Positions 20,641 through 32,533 of a stretch of 64,000 nt of DNA are shown piece after piece. This DNA comes from Guillardia theta CCMP2712. Lineage: Eukaryota > Cryptophyceae > Pyrenomonadales > Geminigeraceae. The position numbers and the translations under genes were made by a program. Under the pieces are notes generated by a model that saw nothing but the letters and a program-made list of their open reading frames with translations, did no database searches and was not told the DNA's origin. The stretch spans positions 51,944 through 115,943 of the forward strand of contig NW_005434623.1 in NCBI RefSeq assembly GCF_000315625.1, given 5' to 3'. Each line of letters opens with the position of its first letter. The stretch's first letter is position 1.

Positions 20641-23200
20641 AGATGAACAGGAAGGAAGAAGCGAAGGAGGAAAGTGGAGGAGAGAGAGAAGAAGAAATCG
20701 GACAATGCAGGAAGGAGGGAAGAGGGAGTAGCATGTGGGCAACTTTGTCATGAATGACGTCGAAAGATTCGTCAGGAAGGTTCGAGTGAAGAAGATCGTC
20801 GACGAATATCTCAACGTGCAGGTCACTGGCGGATAGAGGTGGGACGGAGAGGAGAAGAAATCGGCAGGGCAGGGCAGGGCAGGGAGGGAGGGAGGGAGGG
20901 AGGCAGGGAGGCAGGGAGGGAGGGAGGGAGGGAGGGAGGCAGGGAGGGAGAGAGAGGAAAGAAAGGAGGAAGGAAACGAGGAGGAGGGAAACAAGGAGGA
21001 GGAGGAGGAGGAGGAGGAGGAGGAGGAGGAGGAGGAGAGATAAATCAGTTCAGCTAGAGAGCAGTGGCATCGATCTCACTTCAAGTCAGGCATGCCATAC
21101 AGAGGTCCACCTTCCTCCTTGGACGCCTTGATATTGTTCTTAGCTAGCTCCACCTGTAACCACATCTTATGAATTTCTCCCTTCCTCCCTGTTCCCTCCT
21201 CCCCTCGCTTCCAACCTCCTCTTTCCAGCCTCCGACTTTGCTCCCTTCTCCTCCCTTTCATGACCCTCCCCCTTCCCCTCTCCCACCTTTTCACTCCTTC
21301 CTGCCTCCTGCCTCCCGCTTGCCCCCCCCCCTCCCCCTCCCTCGATCTCGTGGACGTACAGCTTGCGGTATGTAGTCCACTCCAGTCAGCCTGCGGAATC
21401 CGAACCTGCTCAAAACATTCAGACGAAGAGCCTGGAGGGGAGGAACGGAGTGGGAGAATGGAGAAAGAGGGCAGGACTTGAGAAAGCAGGTGAGGAGGAT
21501 CGACGTACTGGTACAGCGGCAGGGATGTAAAGGAACATAGAATGGTTACGAGAGATTGAAGGAGGAGCGATGATGTTGTGGTAGAAAACAAAGTTGACGA
21601 TGAAGCGGAGAGGAACAGTATCGACATGAAAAAATGGTGGAGGTGATGATGATGGAAAAACAAATGGTGGTGTAGATGAAGGCACAGTATAAGAAATAAA
21701 GGAGAATGACATGATGATGATGATGATGATGATGGTGGTGGTGATGGTGGTGGTGATGGTGATTCTGGTGGTGGTAGTGGTGGTGGTGGTAGTGGTGGTG
21801 GTGATGATGGTGACAGCGACGAAAAGGAATGCAACCACAAACAAGATTCAGATGTCGATTGCAAGGACGAGGAGGAAGAGGACAGCGTGCTTTGTTGAGA
21901 GAGGGGAGCGAGGTATCACTTGGCAAGCTCGATCAGCATCATCCCGTTCCCTGTACCAACGTCGAGGATCCTCGCAGTCTTGTAGGATTCCGTGAAGAAC
22001 TCGTTGCGGACCCACCTGGAAAGGGAAAGTCAGGAGCAGGTAAAGAAAAAGCTAAGGAATGATGAGCAGAAAGAGGAGGGAAGGAGGGAAGAGGAGGAGA
22101 GAAAGGGGGGGGAGGGAAAGAGAGGAGAGGCGGGAAAGCGAGGAGGGTAGGAGGGTAGGAGGGGAGGAGAGGAGAGGGAGGAGGGGGAGGGGAAGAAGAT
22201 GCCGTTTGAAGATGATTCAGCACGGGAGGAAATCAAAGTAGGAGGGGTGAAGGACTGAGGGCTGGGAGGAAGTAAGAAACAAGAGAGTTGAGAGTCAGAG
22301 GTCAACAAAACAAGAGGAAGGGATAGAGGGAGGAGAGAGGAAAGCATGATCGAGGCATAGAACTGACGCGACGATGGGCAATCAAGACGAGATCTTGAAG
22401 AGGTTGAGGTTGAGGAGAGGAGGAGGAGGAGGAGGGTGGGGGGGGGGGGGGGGGGGGCGAAGGTCGAGGGAGGGAGGAGATTTCCAGGAGACTCTCTGCA
22501 TGCATTTGCTCTCTTCCTCAAACCAGCATTCTCCAGGATCACCTTGAAACAAGTTGAGGATAGCCAAAAGCATTCTTCTTTCCCTGTCCATCCACTACCT
22601 CCTCCTCCTCCTCCTTCCGTGCTATGCCATCACGCCTCCTTCCTCCTACTGTTTATCTTGCTTCTTCTCTCTTCTTTTCGCTCTCCCCCGCCCATTGTCT
22701 CCTCCTTCTCCATCATCTGTCTCCGTCCTCCCCTCTCGGAAGCCTGGGCCGCTACCTGTAGCATGGAAGTTGCTCAGCTCGTTCTCGTACACATCTTTCC
22801 AGTGGTCTCTAGTCCCCACACGACTCGCGTCAAAGTCTGCGACCGTTTGATTCTGCCGGGGCCGTCAGGACACGGAGGCAGCGAGGGGGTTGCTACCATT
22901 GACAGCCCGTCCTTGAACTGGTTGACATCCGGCACAGACGAATCGCTGATCTCCTCGTCCATGTTCACTTCTATCTCCTCACTCACCAACCCACTTTGGT
23001 TGTACTGCAATGACGTCAGCAGCCCGTTCACAACGAGCCTCTGCCCCTCACCTGGTCGTACTTGGCATTCTGCTGCAAGAACTGATCTCGATCCCTCTTG
23101 AACATCGACTCTGTCTTGTTGAAGTAGCCTTCTGCCCCACCCTTCTCTTCTTCCTCCTGCTCAGCACTTGCGCTCCAATCCTCTGGAGATCTACTCTCAG
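20166..23200 (-). CDS. EEF1AKMT2: EEF1AKMT2 (METTL10)-like protein lysine methyltransferase
   Basis: Exons read on the minus strand: 23200?-23052, 23004-22897, 22852-22756, ~22540-22490, 22015-21920, 21405-21360, 21153-21080, 20825-20744, 20552-20471, 20332-20166. Phases close except around the fourth exon. In order they encode TRDHWKDVYENELSNF, GDPGECWFEEES, SAM motif I ILDVGTGNGMMLIELA, FGFRRLTGVDYIPQA, the motif II/IV region SFDVIHDKGTLDAISL, and LLVLTSCNFAGEELEHLL with the C-terminal TIEFGGRRGS. This is the pattern of the family that methylates a lysine of elongation factor eEF1A. The N-terminus is uncertain: extra acidic exons may extend upstream to about 23400. Introns carry CCCT, GA and G-run microsatellites. 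Its last two exons are duplicated at 2452 and 12374. Confidence 0.82.
20875..21040. repeat. GGGA and GGA microsatellites in methyltransferase intron
   Basis: (GGGA)n with GGCA variants at 20880-20950 and (GGA)n at 20994-21036, inside the intron between exons 21153-21080 and 20825-20744. Confidence 0.85.
21711..21815. repeat. (ATG)n/(GGT)n microsatellite
   Basis: Trinucleotide ATG runs grading into GGT/GAT mixtures, inside a methyltransferase intron. Frames across it read as poly-Met, poly-Val or poly-His and are artefacts. Confidence 0.85.
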
Positions 23201-23289
23201 CTTGCAACTTTGACTTGTCTTGCTCAACAAATCATCCATGAGGTCTCACCATTCGGCTGAGGCCCCTCAACTGCATCACGTCAGGAGAC

Positions 23290-24891
23290 AATGTGTAAGA
23301 TATCAAGGTCACATGACACGTCGGAAGTATGATCAGACTCCTCTGCGAGCTCTTTGGCGAGGCTCCGGTCCACCACTTCCTGTCTCCTCTCTGCAGCTGA
23401 AGTGAGTGAAGCGCAAGGCTGGTGATGGTGGTGGAGATTGAAGTGAGAAAGATAGAGCTAACGTGCACGATTACAACGATACTACTACAATAACGAACAA
23501 CGACACTACTGCAATGATGCAGAAACATGAATCAAAAGGAAAATGATGTCATGCATGATCACTGAAGCAATATCCAACATCGGATTGAATAGAGAATGAA
23601 TGGCGATGGAAACGATACACTTGTTTGTGATCCTGATGCTGCTGATGCAGACGCCGCAGCAACAGATGATGGTGATGGTGGTGATGGTGGTGGTGGTGGT
23701 GGTGATGATGATGATGGTGGTGACGACGACGAGGATGATGATACAGATGATGATGCAGATGATCGTGACTACTATGACTACCGGCAGCCGACAAGGGTCG
23801 AGGAGGGGCAGTAGGTCGGGGCTCGGAGAGCAGCTTGAAGGCATCGTCTGAGATGTTGCAGGTACTTCGAGTGAAGTTGATGTCTGTCGGGACTCCCTGG
23901 TCCCAGAAGTCTTGAACTTTCTAAAAACTGCAAAGTCAAAAGTTTCAAAGTTTCCCGAGGTCAGAAGTTGAAACCCTAGCAAGGAGATTGAAGAGCCGCT
24001 GATCATCCTGTTCTCCGTATCAGAGTTGTGAAAACTTTCAACGTATTCTTTTAATATCGCATCATATCGTGTTGATGCATGATGGATGATGCTGATGCTG
24101 CTGATGCTGCTGATGATGATGTTTGTGATGATATTGGTGTTGGTGTAGTTGTTGTTGTTGATGGTGGTGGTAGTGGTGGTGGTGGTGTTGATGATCACGG
24201 TTATGATAGACCGGCATGCCACATCATAAGCGACAACATCTCAGCATCTGGCCACAAATCCCCTCCTCCTCCTCCTCCTCTTCTCGTCCTCGTCCTCGTC
24301 CTTCTTCTTTGTCCCGCTCCTGCTCCTGCTCCTGCTCCTCCTCACTACCATCATCATCATCATCATACTCTTGCTCATCATCTCAACTTTTCGTCTGACC
24401 GCCCTCCCCGTGTTTTCTGTTCTGCCCACTAGAAACCTGTCTCTCATTCCCTTTTCACCTGGCAGTCGCTGAATCCATAGCCTCTCCTCGGTTGCCCGTC
24501 GTCGTCAGGCATCGCCATCTCTCTCTCTCTCGCCCACCTGCTTTCAAGATCACATGCTGATGAAGCTCAAGGTAGGAGAACACACAAGGAGGGAGCCAGA
24601 AGGCGAGAAGAAAGAGGGGGGAAACGGTGAGGCAAGGAGAGACGAGGCGAGGAGTACGGAGAGGAAAGCAGGGCAGATGGAAGGAAAGGGTCGGATGTTT
24701 CAAGTCATGGGGAACTAAACGAGGGGGTCGAGAAATTTACCTGCGTGTTAGGTTGGAGACTGTGAGAGTGAGTGATCCTCCAGTCTGACAAAAAAGATGT
24801 TATCACAGACGTCGTCGTTGTCGTCGATGTCAGCATCAGCATCAGCATCATCCATTCCAACCCTCTTCTCCTCCTCTTCCTCCGTCTTGCC

Positions 24892-24923
<32 letters not shown>

Positions 24924-24924
24924 T

Positions 24925-24959
<35 letters not shown>

Positions 24960-24960
24960 T
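23290..24960. other. microsatellite-rich region with candidate minus-strand exons
   Basis: Contains GGT/GAT tracts at 23665-23770 and 24080-24190, GTCCTC at 24285-24300 and CAG/ATG runs at 24893-24957. Two minus-strand segments look coding: 23398-23295, translating to VVDRSLAKELAEESDHTSD, and 23935-23825, translating to VQDFWDQGVPTDINFTR. The first could be a 5' exon of the methyltransferase (a 42-nt intron would join it in phase). I cannot assign the second. Confidence 0.4.
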
Positions 24961-24989
24961 CATCATTTTGATCGTAACCAATTCCATCA

Positions 24990-27290
24990 TTCCCAGCATC
25001 ATCAGCAGTACCATATCCACACACGCTTCATTTCTAAAAGCTTCGAAGTAGTCCTCATGCGCCATGAAGCAAATCTCGTGCTCATCTGGGTCTCTCAGGA
25101 CCATCACTTCTACCAGCCTCCTGCAGTTCGAGCAGATGTCAAGCAAAGAACTTCGTGACAGTCCTGTCATGTTCGCATACAAGTTCTCGTCCTGACCTAC
25201 TCAGAGGCAGGAGCAGGAGCAAGGATAGGAGGTGTGGGAGTAGGAGCAAGAATGAGAGGAGCAGGAGCAATAGTGGTAGAGGAGGAGGGGGGGGAGGGGG
25301 GTGAGGGCAACAGCAGAGGAGGGATAGGACCTTTCTTCCGTCTCTGGTCGAGTGACATAAATGAGCGCGGATCGAAAGTTTCCTCCTGATTTCTGAACAC
25401 AGGCTGAAACAACGGTCTTGAAGAAGATGAACTGCTCCAGACTGATAGAACGTCAACACATCAAATGGAAATCATGCAATGAATCGAATGATGTAATGTA
25501 TGGGGCTGAAAATGTATGTGGTTCATCCCACAATATGTCGAATTCACGTATTTGTCACAGCTCCAGCACTCACTGTCATCGCATTGCAATTCATCAATAC
25601 GAGCAGAAGAACTTGTGTAGGGCATCGAGACAGCTCGTCGCATGACATCATACTTGAAAGCTCTTCATCACCTGCACGATACGTACAGGTACGCCATCTC
25701 GCTGTCGTCTTGAACATAGTCCATAGTTGGAATCCCTCTCCTCCTCCTTTTCTTTCTCTTCATTTCTTCCACTTCCATAAGCTCCAATGAAACTCCCCCT
25801 CCATCGTTCCCCCATCCCAGTATGACCCGCCGACTTTCTGGCTGCTCCGTGGAGCAAGTCATGGTAACAAGACACGAGACAGAACACATGAAGAGGGAGA
25901 GGAGGGAACAGGAGGGAGGGCGAAAATACAAAAAGTGAGCGATCGGAAGGGAGGTTGAAAAGCTACCGTGTAATCCCTGACTTGCATGCAAAGTAATCCA
26001 ATCCAAAAATCCATCGAGCTTCCCAAATCCGAGACACCTGAGGAGTTTGTTTTCCGTGAGAAGAATGACCGTCAGAAAGATAGGAGAGGAGGGGGGAGAA
26101 GGAGGACTAAGACCTAGTGTTATGCGTTGTATTTTGTCAGCGAAGGGAGACATGCAAAGAATGGCTCGAGGCTGCTCCACGTCATCTGTCATCTCCATTG
26201 TCCCTTCGCCTCCCTCTTCTTCCTGCCCCATTCTCCTCTCCTGCACTGCGTTGCCGACGTGAAAACATTCTCCTCCCGGGGCCCTCAGACATGTCTGCTT
26301 CACCCTATGGTCAGAAAAGAGGAAGGAGCCTCGTCGTCCTCTCACAGCAAGCTTCCCTTCCCTGTAGCAGGTTGTCGCGTTCTCATCCAGCACTGGCTGC
26401 TCTTTCAAAGCACGAGGATCAACAGTCAAGGAAATCAGTTTGCTGTCTCTTTGCCACCTGCGACGTCGTTAACTTCCCTCCTGATTGAAAGCACTCGTGC
26501 CCTGCCCTACTCGAACTTCTCCCTTTCACTCGTGCCCTGCCCTACTCGCACTTCTCCCTTTCACTTGTCTTGTGCACTCACTTTCTTTATGTATTCCTCC
26601 TTGCTCCTCCTCTCCTCTCCTCTCCTCTCCTCTCCTCTCCTCCTATCCTCTCTCTGATCACCGTTTGGCAGAGTCGTCGGAGTAGATCTCAACAGTAAAG
26701 TGCCGCTCGCATGCCCCATAGCCAAACATGCTCTTCACGCTCTTTGCGCTCAAGTCTTTGCGAGGCTGAGCGGGCCAGGCCTTGGCCGTCATGAAGGGCT
26801 TCTGATCGCGGGGTCAGAGCTCCGGCCCCCCTCGCCATGGCGGGTACCGTCGTCGAATTGTCGCCGAACTCCAACTCCTCCGTGTGCGTAAGGCTTACTT
26901 CGCTCTGATACTTCTTGGCGAGATCTCGCACGATAGGAGCGTTCCCTGCCTCATCCAGCTCCGTCTCGTTCCAGCTCGGGTCCTCCACCTTGTTCCTGTA
27001 GATGTTGATCTGTCCGAACCTGCCGAGCAACGTCACGCGTCCCGCTGGTCACATGGGCGCATCCTCTCCTCTCAAATGTCTCCCTCCTCAGAATCTTCAT
27101 CCCCAGGATCTTCTCGAAGAACTCCAAGTACCCCTCGCTGCTGTTGACCTAGAGAAAGAAGTTGAGCGACAGGCGCTCGAGAAGAGGGTCGTCACTCGTA
27201 GCAGGCAGTGCCCCAGCTGGCAGCCGTTGAGGATCGACTCGATCCTGTGGAGGTCGGATTCTTCCGCTCAATCAGAGGAGAAGCAAGTAC
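24990..27290 (-). CDS. GLOD4: GLOD4-like glyoxalase-domain protein, multi-exon (partial model)
   Basis: Exons recognised in order on the minus strand: ending at 27196 (ILNGCQLGHCLLR), from 27148 (NSSEGYLEFFEKILGMKIL), ending 26662 (SMFGYGACERHFTVEIYSDD), 26420-26270 (RALKEQPVLDENATTC and APGGECFHVGNAV), 26030-25965 (VSDLGSSMDFWIGLLCMQV), ~25870-25740 (ESRRVILGW and SLELMEVEE), ~25700-25660 (SEMAYLYVS) and from 25120 (RLVEVMVLRDPDEHEICFMA). The order matches GLOD4, which has two tandem vicinal-oxygen-chelate (glyoxalase) folds; the VMVLRDPDEHEICF signature is especially close. The catalytic role of GLOD4 is not established. Both termini and several junctions are unresolved, so exon limits are approximate. 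The gene could be damaged, which only transcripts would show. Confidence 0.65.
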
Positions 27291-27299
27291 ACACTCCAG

Positions 27300-27730
27300 C
27301 GAGCGAGACGAAAAAGAGGAAGCGGAACAAGAAGGCCAAGGGCGGCGAGTACGTGGGGACATGCAGAGGAAGGTACCTGGTATCGCTGTTGGCGACTCCA
27401 TCATCCCTCCTCTCAATCGAAGATCCTTGCGAGTCTGTGCGGAATGCATGAACAGCGTCGTGTGCTCCCTTGAACAAAGACATCCAGTTCTGTCTCCCGA
27501 TATTCCGCAGGGCTTCGTGATGGGAGAAAAATGATTTGTGATTCCTGCTGCTCCTGCCACTCTTGCTGCTCTCCTTGCTCCTGCTCCTGCTTCTCCTCGT
27601 GCTCCTGCTTCTCCTGCTCCTCCCCCCACCCTGTGCATGCTGTCGATGCAACCATGATCGCCGCCAGGGTCCTGTACAAGCACCTCGACATGCGCCCCAC
27701 CATGCCTGGGTGCTCCACGAGGGAGTATGA
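27300..27730 (-). other. possible 5' exon(s) upstream of the GLOD4-like gene
   Basis: The minus strand has a segment at ~27520-27370 reading ALRNIGRQNWMSLFKGAHDA and onward to SNSDTRY-like sequence, with the look of real coding, plus MVGRMSRCLYRTLAAIMVAS at 27703. They might be 5' exons of the GLOD4-like gene or of another gene. A decayed copy of this region lies at 13315-13575. Confidence 0.35.
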
Positions 27731-27736
27731 GGATCG

Positions 27737-27980
27737 GCATCGGGGGCCCGGGGCCCGGGGCCCGGGCCCCGCCGGAACTTCTGGGGCCGGCCGGGCCGGC
27801 AGAAAAACACTTAACTTTGAGTAAAGTTTCAGTACCAGTAGGTTTTACAAGTAGGGGCAAAAAACAAGTAGTAGTGATAAAACGAGGAACAATTCCGGTA
27901 CAGAGTCGGCCGTGACTCATTATTTTAGTCAAAGTGAAAAGTTAATTAATATCATCCTTTACTCAAAGTTAAGTAAACAA
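27737..27980. repeat. GC palindrome block plus inverted pair of TTAACTTTGAG motifs
   Basis: 27737-27800 is almost pure G+C (gggggcccggggcccggggc and onward). Then acttaactttgagtaaag at 27810-27827 and its reverse complement ctttactcaaagttaagt at 27958-27975 form an inverted pair about 130 bp apart, like terminal inverted repeats of a small non-coding element. Confidence 0.7.
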
Positions 27981-28440
27981 CACTACCGCGCCTTTCTTGA
28001 TCTGACCATTGAATATAAAAGTGTGTTTTAGAGGTCATGGGCAGTCATGGATCGTCAGTGCCCGAGTTCAAATTTTAAAACTCAAAAACCCTGTCGGGGA
28101 GGGTGGAGGGGGGTGGGGGTGATACCTTTGACTACCACCAGGGTAACCCCCCACCCGGTGTGTGACTGCAAATCTAGGATGCGCCTGTTGCAGGGAAACC
28201 CCGACCAGCCAAGCTACAGTAGGACCCTACCTTCTCCTGCCTTCCTGGGAATAACCACCCCTCTTTGCCCAGTGATTAACATTTTTAGTTCTCATACCCC
28301 ACCTACTAGATATCATGGAGTACTTCTGAAGTAAACTTGACAGTCAATATGCGTCCAAAGCAGGAGGGGTGGGTGGGGGGAACGAGGGGGCTATGATATC
28401 TCCTGCGCACTACAGGGGTTCCCAGTAGCCCTCCCCTGCC
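27981..28440. other. 5' intergenic region of ABCG B
   Basis: No gene is seen. It contains G-runs (gggtggagggg, 28098-28120; ggaggggtgggtgggggg, 28362-28380) and poly-C runs like other intergenic regions in this window. It shares no obvious homology with the region upstream of ABCG A. Confidence 0.5.
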
Positions 28441-30468
28441 ATGGCAGAGGCGCATGCTAGGATGCAGGCTGAGTTGGCGACGAGCAACCTTTCTTACTCC
28501 ATACCCACTAACGAGGCACAGTCTCAGATGTCACCCGAGATCCCGCAATACACACAAATGCAGGAGGTACATCGCAACAACCTGTAAGTAGGAGGGAGTC
28601 GAAGTTCCCGACGCAGCAGCTGTACGGTGAGCTTACCTCGTTCCTTCAGGTTGAGAGGCGCCTCCTCCGCCAACTCCCTCGCATACAAGGCCCTCCACAT
28701 CAACCCCGTCACCCTCTCGTGGAAGGACCTCACCTACGACGTCCGCGTCAGCCGTAAGAACCCTCAGACCGGCCAGAGCGAGGTCATCGACAAGCGCATC
28801 CTCGATAGCATCTCCGGCATCGTCCGGCCCGGGGAGATGCTCGCCATCTGCGGGCCCTCGGGAGGCGGCAAGACCACCCTGCTTGACGCCATCGCCGGGA
28901 GGATCGACCCCAACCGCAAGGGCAGGAAGTTCTCCGGCGACGTGCTGGTCAACGGGTATCCGCGAGACGACACGTTCAGCATGGTGGCGTCGTACGTGCA
29001 GCAGGAGTACGCGCTGCAGACGCCCTTCACGGTCAAGGAGACGATGGCGTACGCGGCGGACCTGCTCATTCCGCACTCGGAGAGCACAAGGGAGGAGCGG
29101 AGGATGCGGGCGGAGAACGTGATCCATGTGCTGGGGCTGGACTCGTGCAACAACACCATCGTAGGAGACGTGTTCCGCAAGGGGCTGAGCGGAGGGCAGC
29201 TCCGCCGCCTGTCGATCGCGGTGGAGCTGGTGCGGAACCCCTCCATCCTCCTGCTGGACGAGCCGACGTCAGGCCTCGACTCGGCTGCGGCAGAGAATAT
29301 CATGGGCCACTTGTCGCACCTGGCCAAGATGGGGACGACGGTGGTGTGCACTATCCACCAGCCTCCGTCAGAGGTGTGGGCCAACTTCGACAAGTTCTGT
29401 CTGCTGTCGCAGGGCAAGTGCCTCTACTTCGGGGCGGCAAGCGACTCTGTGGACTACTTTGGACGGATGGGGTATCCCTGCCCGGGGCTTTCGAACCCGG
29501 CAGACTTCTTCCTGAGGCTGGCCAACACGGACTTCGAGGGTCACGCGGACATCCAGGCACTCGCGACAGGCTTCAAGACCCAGCCCGAGGGCATGGCGCT
29601 CGCGGCGGGGCTGGCCAGGCCCATCGACCACCAGGTGCACCCGCACAAGAAGACCAACGGGTTCCTGGTGCAGCTGATGATTCTGTCGCACCGAGCCTTC
29701 TTCAACAACGCGCGTAACCCGGGTATCTTCCTCGTCCGCCTCATCATGTACATCATGCTCTGCGCTATGATTGGCTTCATGTTCTGGGACCTCCAGCTGG
29801 GGCCGTCGGACATCAACAGTCGCATCACCATGCTCTTCTACGTCGCGGCTTTCCTGGTGTTCATGTCGGTGGCGGTGCTGCCCTTCTTCATCGTGGAGCG
29901 AGCTGTGTTCCTACGCGAGCGAGCCAACGGCTGGTACATGGTGCCGGCCTACGTGCTGGCGACGTTCCTCATGTCGTTGCCGGGGCTCTTCATCATCTCG
30001 CTGGTGAGCACGTTGCTGGTGGTGCTGCCGTCGGGGCTCAACGGATTTGGGGTGTTCCTGGTGGATCTTTTCTTGTCGCTGGTAGCAGCGGAGGCGTTCA
30101 TGTGCGTGGTGGCGTCGGTGGTGCCTCACTACATCATCGGGATCGCGCTGGGGGCAGCGGTGTACGGCTTCTTCATGTTGTGCGAGGGCTTCATGAAGAT
30201 CAAGGACGACATCCCGGACTACTTCATCTGGGGGTACTACATCGCGTTCCACACCTACTCTTTCAGGGCGTTCATGGTGAACGAGTTTGAGGGCATCAAG
30301 TACTTTGTCAACAGCCCGCAGTTTGCGGACGGGAAGGCGGTGCTGAAGTTCTACAACATGGAGGACAAGCCTGTGTGGAAGGATCTTGTAGTGATTGCGG
30401 GGTATGCGATTGGTCTGCAGCTGATCTTCGGGACGATCCTGCAGGTGTTCCACAAGGGGAAGCGGTGA
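28441..30468 (+). CDS. ABCG-type half ABC transporter (copy B)
   Basis: Exons 28441-28583 and 28650-30468 (66-nt intron) give 653 aa. Exon 2 is almost identical to copy A: Walker A GPSGGGKTTLLD, signature LSGGQLRRLSIA, Walker B ILLLDEPTSG, then the ABC2 membrane domain. I count only about ten residue differences, such as VNGYPRDD for VNGKVRDD and IAGYAIG for LAGYALG. Exon 1 is unrelated except for its last residues MQEVHRNNL, so the N-terminal cytoplasmic tail (MAEAHARMQAELATSNLSYS...) is specific to this copy. It is probably a functional paralogue with its own promoter. It faces the decayed copy C tail to tail across an ~0.9-kb spacer, making a large inverted repeat. Confidence 0.9.
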
Positions 30469-31361
30469 AGCTCGGGAATGCCATGCCATACTCGTTGGTT
30501 CTCTTATTTGCAGTTACTGCCTGATCCTATTATCCCTCAACTCGAAATAGATTTTTTTCGATGTTTCAGCATCCTTAGATTGATGTTGTTCAAAGCTGTT
30601 TAGTTACCGAAATACAATTAGATTTACTTTTGGCATTGAATTGTCAGGTCCTATGTTGTACAGTGAAGATCAAACTCACTCGCGTTCGTCTATCATTTCT
30701 CAGTGGGTCTAGGAGTCCCATCGTCTGATCATTGGTAATGTGATAGTATCAGCCTTGTGAAAGTTAACTGACTATCAAGTTCAAGAAGCTCCCCTGATTG
30801 TCCTCGTACTGTCCCGAAGTTTAACTTAACGATATCACTGCTACTGCGACATGAGGTCACTTCGACTGGTGACTCAGATCACATCAGTACGGTAGTACTA
30901 CTAAGTAGTGCAAGTCACTGAGTAGTAGCGACCGCACCTGCTCTGCTACTACTAGCCACGTGATATGACGTGATATAGCCTTGAACAGTAACTGATATAC
31001 TTGTCACAACTGCACACTATCATGCGGCCGCTTCAAGTTTGGACGCTGTCGAAAACATCCGAGCAGTGTCGCACCTTGGTAGGAAGTGAAGAAGAAACGA
31101 GCAAAGGAAAGGCAGGAACACGGAATGAAATCCAACAATAGGAGCAATGTGTCAACTAGTAATGACAGCTGTTTGCAAACGATACACCAAATTGCGCAAC
31201 GATATGCGAAATCCAAAGGCTGAAAAGCTTTTAAAAACATGATTGAAACTCTAACAAAGATATTGACAAGGCACGGAAAATTCAAGAAAAATTGTCAAAA
31301 ATGCTCGAATCCCAATCACTACATACACGACACTTCGACATGAAAATCCCTTTTCAAGGCT
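30469..31361. other. spacer of the ABCG inverted repeat
   Basis: AT-richer, no gene. Its right part (31030-31361) is the 3' flank of copy C and matches the flank of copy A, whereas the left part after copy B does not. 30890-30960 has several short tagtactac/gtagtag self-complementary runs. Confidence 0.6.
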
Positions 31362-32533
31362 TCACCGCTTCCCCTTGTGGAACACCTGCAGGATCGTCCC
31401 GAAGATCAGCTGCAGACCAATCGCATACCCCGCAATCACTACAAGATCCTTCCACACAGGCTTGTCCTCCATGTTGTAGAACTTCAGCACCGCCTTCCCG
31501 TCCGCAAACTGCGGGCTGTTGACAAAGTACTTGATGCCCTCAAACTCGTTCACCATGAACGCCCTGAAAGAGTACGTGTGGAACGCGATGTAGTACCCCC
31601 AGATGAAGAAGTCCGGGATGTCGTCCTTGATCTTCATGAAGCCCTCGCACAACATGAAGAAGCCGTACACCGCTGCCCCCAGCGCGATCCCGATGATGTA
31701 GTGAGGCACCACCGACGCCACCACGCACATGAACGCCTCCGCTGCTACCAGCGACAGGAAAAGATCCACCAGGAACACCCCAAATCCGTTGAGCCCCGAC
31801 GGCAGCACCACCAGCAACGTGCTCACCAGCGAGATGATGAAGAGCCCCGGCAACGACATGAGGAACGTCGCCAGCACGTAGGCCGGCACCATGTACCAGC
31901 CGTTGGCTCGCTCGCGTAGGAACACAGCTCGCTCCACGATGAAGAAGGGCAGCACCGCCACCGACATGAACACCAGGAAAGCCGCGACGTAGAAGAGCAT
32001 GGTGATGCGACTGTTGATGTCCGACGGCCCCAGCTGGAGGTCCCAGAACATGAAGCCGATGATAGCGCACAGCATGATGTACACGAGCGCCATGCACTCT
32101 GGCTGGGCCTTGAAGCCTGTCGCGAGCGCCTATGATTTTCTCTGCCGCCGCCGAGTCGAGGCCTGACGTCGGCTCGTCCAGCAGGAGGATGGAGGGGTTC
32201 CGCACCAGTCCCAGCTCATGGATCACGTTCTCCGCCCGCATCCTCCGCTCCTCCCTTGTGCTCTCCCGTTGACCAGCACGTCGCCGGAGAACTTCCTGCC
32301 CTTGCGGTTGGGGTCGATCCTACTGGCGGAGTTGGCGGAAGACGCCCCTCTCAACCTGAAGGAACAAGGTAAGCTCAACGTACAAGTCGGGAGCAAGCTA
32401 CTTACAGGTTGTTGCGATGTACCTCCTGCATCTGGGCATGTATCGCTTCCCTCTGTTCGATACCATGGAGCATCTCCCTTGGATGGTCGATGCTGAGCGC
32501 CACTAGATCAGAAGCTCCTGCTGCTCCCAGCAT
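31362..32533 (-). pseudogene. decayed ABCG transporter (copy C) with internal deletions
   Basis: Exon 1 (32533-32406) and its short intron match copy A. Within exon 2 at least four stretches are missing compared with copies A and B. Text runs from SSANS straight to IDPNRKGRKFSGDVLVNG, then to ESTREERRMRAENVIHELGL, then directly to VRNPSILLLDEPTSGLDSAAAE, then a scrap with a shifted frame, and then the intact membrane domain from LVYIMLCAIIGFMFW. Walker A, the Q-loop and the LSGGQ signature are gone, so ATP hydrolysis is impossible. The intact membrane half remains open for 243 codons. Inverted relative to copy A, next to aminotransferase copy C. Confidence 0.9.

Noticed and set aside
21546-21926. 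Poly-His and poly-Met/Val frames around the ATG/GGT microsatellite
   Set aside because: Products of a trinucleotide repeat inside a methyltransferase intron.
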